Positions 4,802-5,326 of a DNA stretch of 5,326 bases are shown in pieces (within the stretch, counting starts at the first letter, position 1; the number at the start of each line of letters is the position of its first letter). Source of the DNA: JAICNG01 sp035765135 (GTDB taxonomy: Bacteria; Gemmatimonadota; Gemmatimonadetes; Gemmatimonadales; Gemmatimonadaceae); NCBI GenBank assembly GCA_035765135.1, contig DASTYE010000227.1, forward strand, positions 1-5,326. Direction: 5' to 3'. The notes under the pieces were generated by a model. It ran no database searches. It was not told the origin of the DNA and worked only from the letters and a program-made list of their open reading frames with translations. Made by a program: the position numbers and the translations under genes.

Positions 4802-5263
4802 ATGCGTCGCATGATACTTACTATGGCGGCCTTCGCGGTCGTCGGCTGCGTGCGTACGCACGCGAACGAGGCCACCGGCGAAATCGACGTCGATGTCGAG
4901 TCCCCGGCGAAGACTGGGGAGGATTGGAGCGGCTCGCTTCAAGCCCAGGGCGGATCGGGAATCACCGGGTCCTTCAAGGCATTCGTGGCTGAAGGCAAGA
5001 CGAACATCACCGTCAGCCTCGCCAACGCGATGGCGGGACAGCAGCTCCCCTGGCACGTCCATGAGGGCTCCTGTGGCAACGATCTGGGCATCGTCGGCAG
5101 CGCGTCCGCTTATCCCGTGATCGTCGTCGGCAACGATGGCAAGGCGAGCACGAGCGCGACGCTCAGCCTGCAGCTCGACGAAGCGAAGGACTACTTCGTG
5201 AACGTGCATGCGTCGCCCACGAACTTGCAGACGATCGTGGCGTGCGGAGATCTGGACGACTGA
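4802..5263 (+). CDS. Lipoprotein with CHRD or Cu,Zn-SOD-like beta domain
   Basis: A 153-aa exported protein. MRRMILTMAAFAVVGC is a lipoprotein signal peptide with the lipobox VVGC, so Cys16 is the predicted lipidated residue. The mature part is a beta-rich domain (about 40-150). Its motifs are WHVHEGSCG (His85, His87, Cys91), YFVNVHAS (His136) and VACGDL (Cys148). HVHEG.C and ACG.. recall the copper ligands and the conserved disulphide of Cu,Zn superoxide dismutase, while the NVHAS region recalls CHRD domains. The bridging histidine, the other zinc ligands and the catalytic arginine region of SodC are not visible, so enzymatic activity is doubtful. Metal binding or an envelope-associated role are possibilities. 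The gene stands alone after a 131-bp gap, and a 9-bp repeat array begins 5 bp after its stop. Confidence 0.8.
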   Translation: MRRMILTMAAFAVVGCVRTHANEATGEIDVDVESPAKTGEDWSGSLQAQGGSGITGSFKAFVAEGKTNITVSLANAMAGQQLPWHVHEGSCGNDLGIVGSASAYPVIVVGNDGKASTSATLSLQLDEAKDYFVNVHASPTNLQTIVACGDLDD

Positions 5264-5268
5264 CGGCC

Positions 5269-5309
5269 GAGGGTGTCGAGGGTGTCAAGGATGTCGAGGG
5301 TGTCGAGGT
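5269..5309 (+). repeat. 9-bp tandem array 3' of the lipoprotein gene
   Basis: Four full units and a partial fifth of GAGGGTGTC (one unit reads AAGGATGTC), with a strict 9-bp period. The array starts 5 bp after the TGA of the lipoprotein gene. It shares the GTCGAGG core and the orientation relative to the upstream gene with the array at 22-92. It lies outside any convincing reading frame. Confidence 0.85.
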
Positions 5310-5326
5310 AACTGCAAACGGGGTCG

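Overview
The window is GC-rich and densely coding, with six complete protein genes, one strongly supported riboswitch and several non-coding repeat structures. A TonB-plug protein with several carboxypeptidase-regulatory-like repeats but no barrel, a CHRD/SodC-like lipoprotein and strong GC preference at third codon positions suggest a Gram-negative (two-membrane) bacterium, plausibly Gemmatimonadota. That placement is an inference from family flavour, since there is no rRNA or other phylogenetic marker here.

Layout: (1) 1-97, a small hairpin followed by a degenerate 9-bp tandem array, just 3' of a minus-strand hypothetical gene (98-421). (2) A compact HNH endonuclease gene (420-728) runs divergently from that gene, and the two start codons share a CATG. 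(3) 795-2258 encodes an exported protein with a signal peptide, three carboxypeptidase-regulatory-like beta domains and a TonB plug domain. (4) 2259-2499 holds a candidate terminator and promoter, then a yybP-ykoY type (Mn2+-sensing) riboswitch and an expression platform. (5) 2500-3327 is htpX, a membrane M48 metalloprotease. (6) 3328-3467 is filled by a perfect 46-bp inverted repeat between two convergent genes. (7) 3468-3788 (minus) is a thioredoxin-fold [2Fe-2S] ferredoxin, divergent from an alpha/beta hydrolase (3840-4670). (8) 4802-5263 is a small lipoprotein with a CHRD or Cu,Zn-SOD-like domain, followed by a second 9-bp array in the same orientation relative to its gene as the first.

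The most notable item is the riboswitch-htpX unit. The conserved yybP-ykoY aptamer sequences are present, and the 3' strand of the aptamer is perfectly complementary over 8 nt to the segment carrying the htpX Shine-Dalgarno sequence. This predicts Mn2+-dependent release of the ribosome binding site, so HtpX synthesis would rise with manganese. The usual targets of this riboswitch class are manganese exporters and related transporters (MntP, TerC/Alx, P-type ATPases), so a membrane protease is an unexpected target. The other genes look like independent transcription units with no obvious shared pathway.
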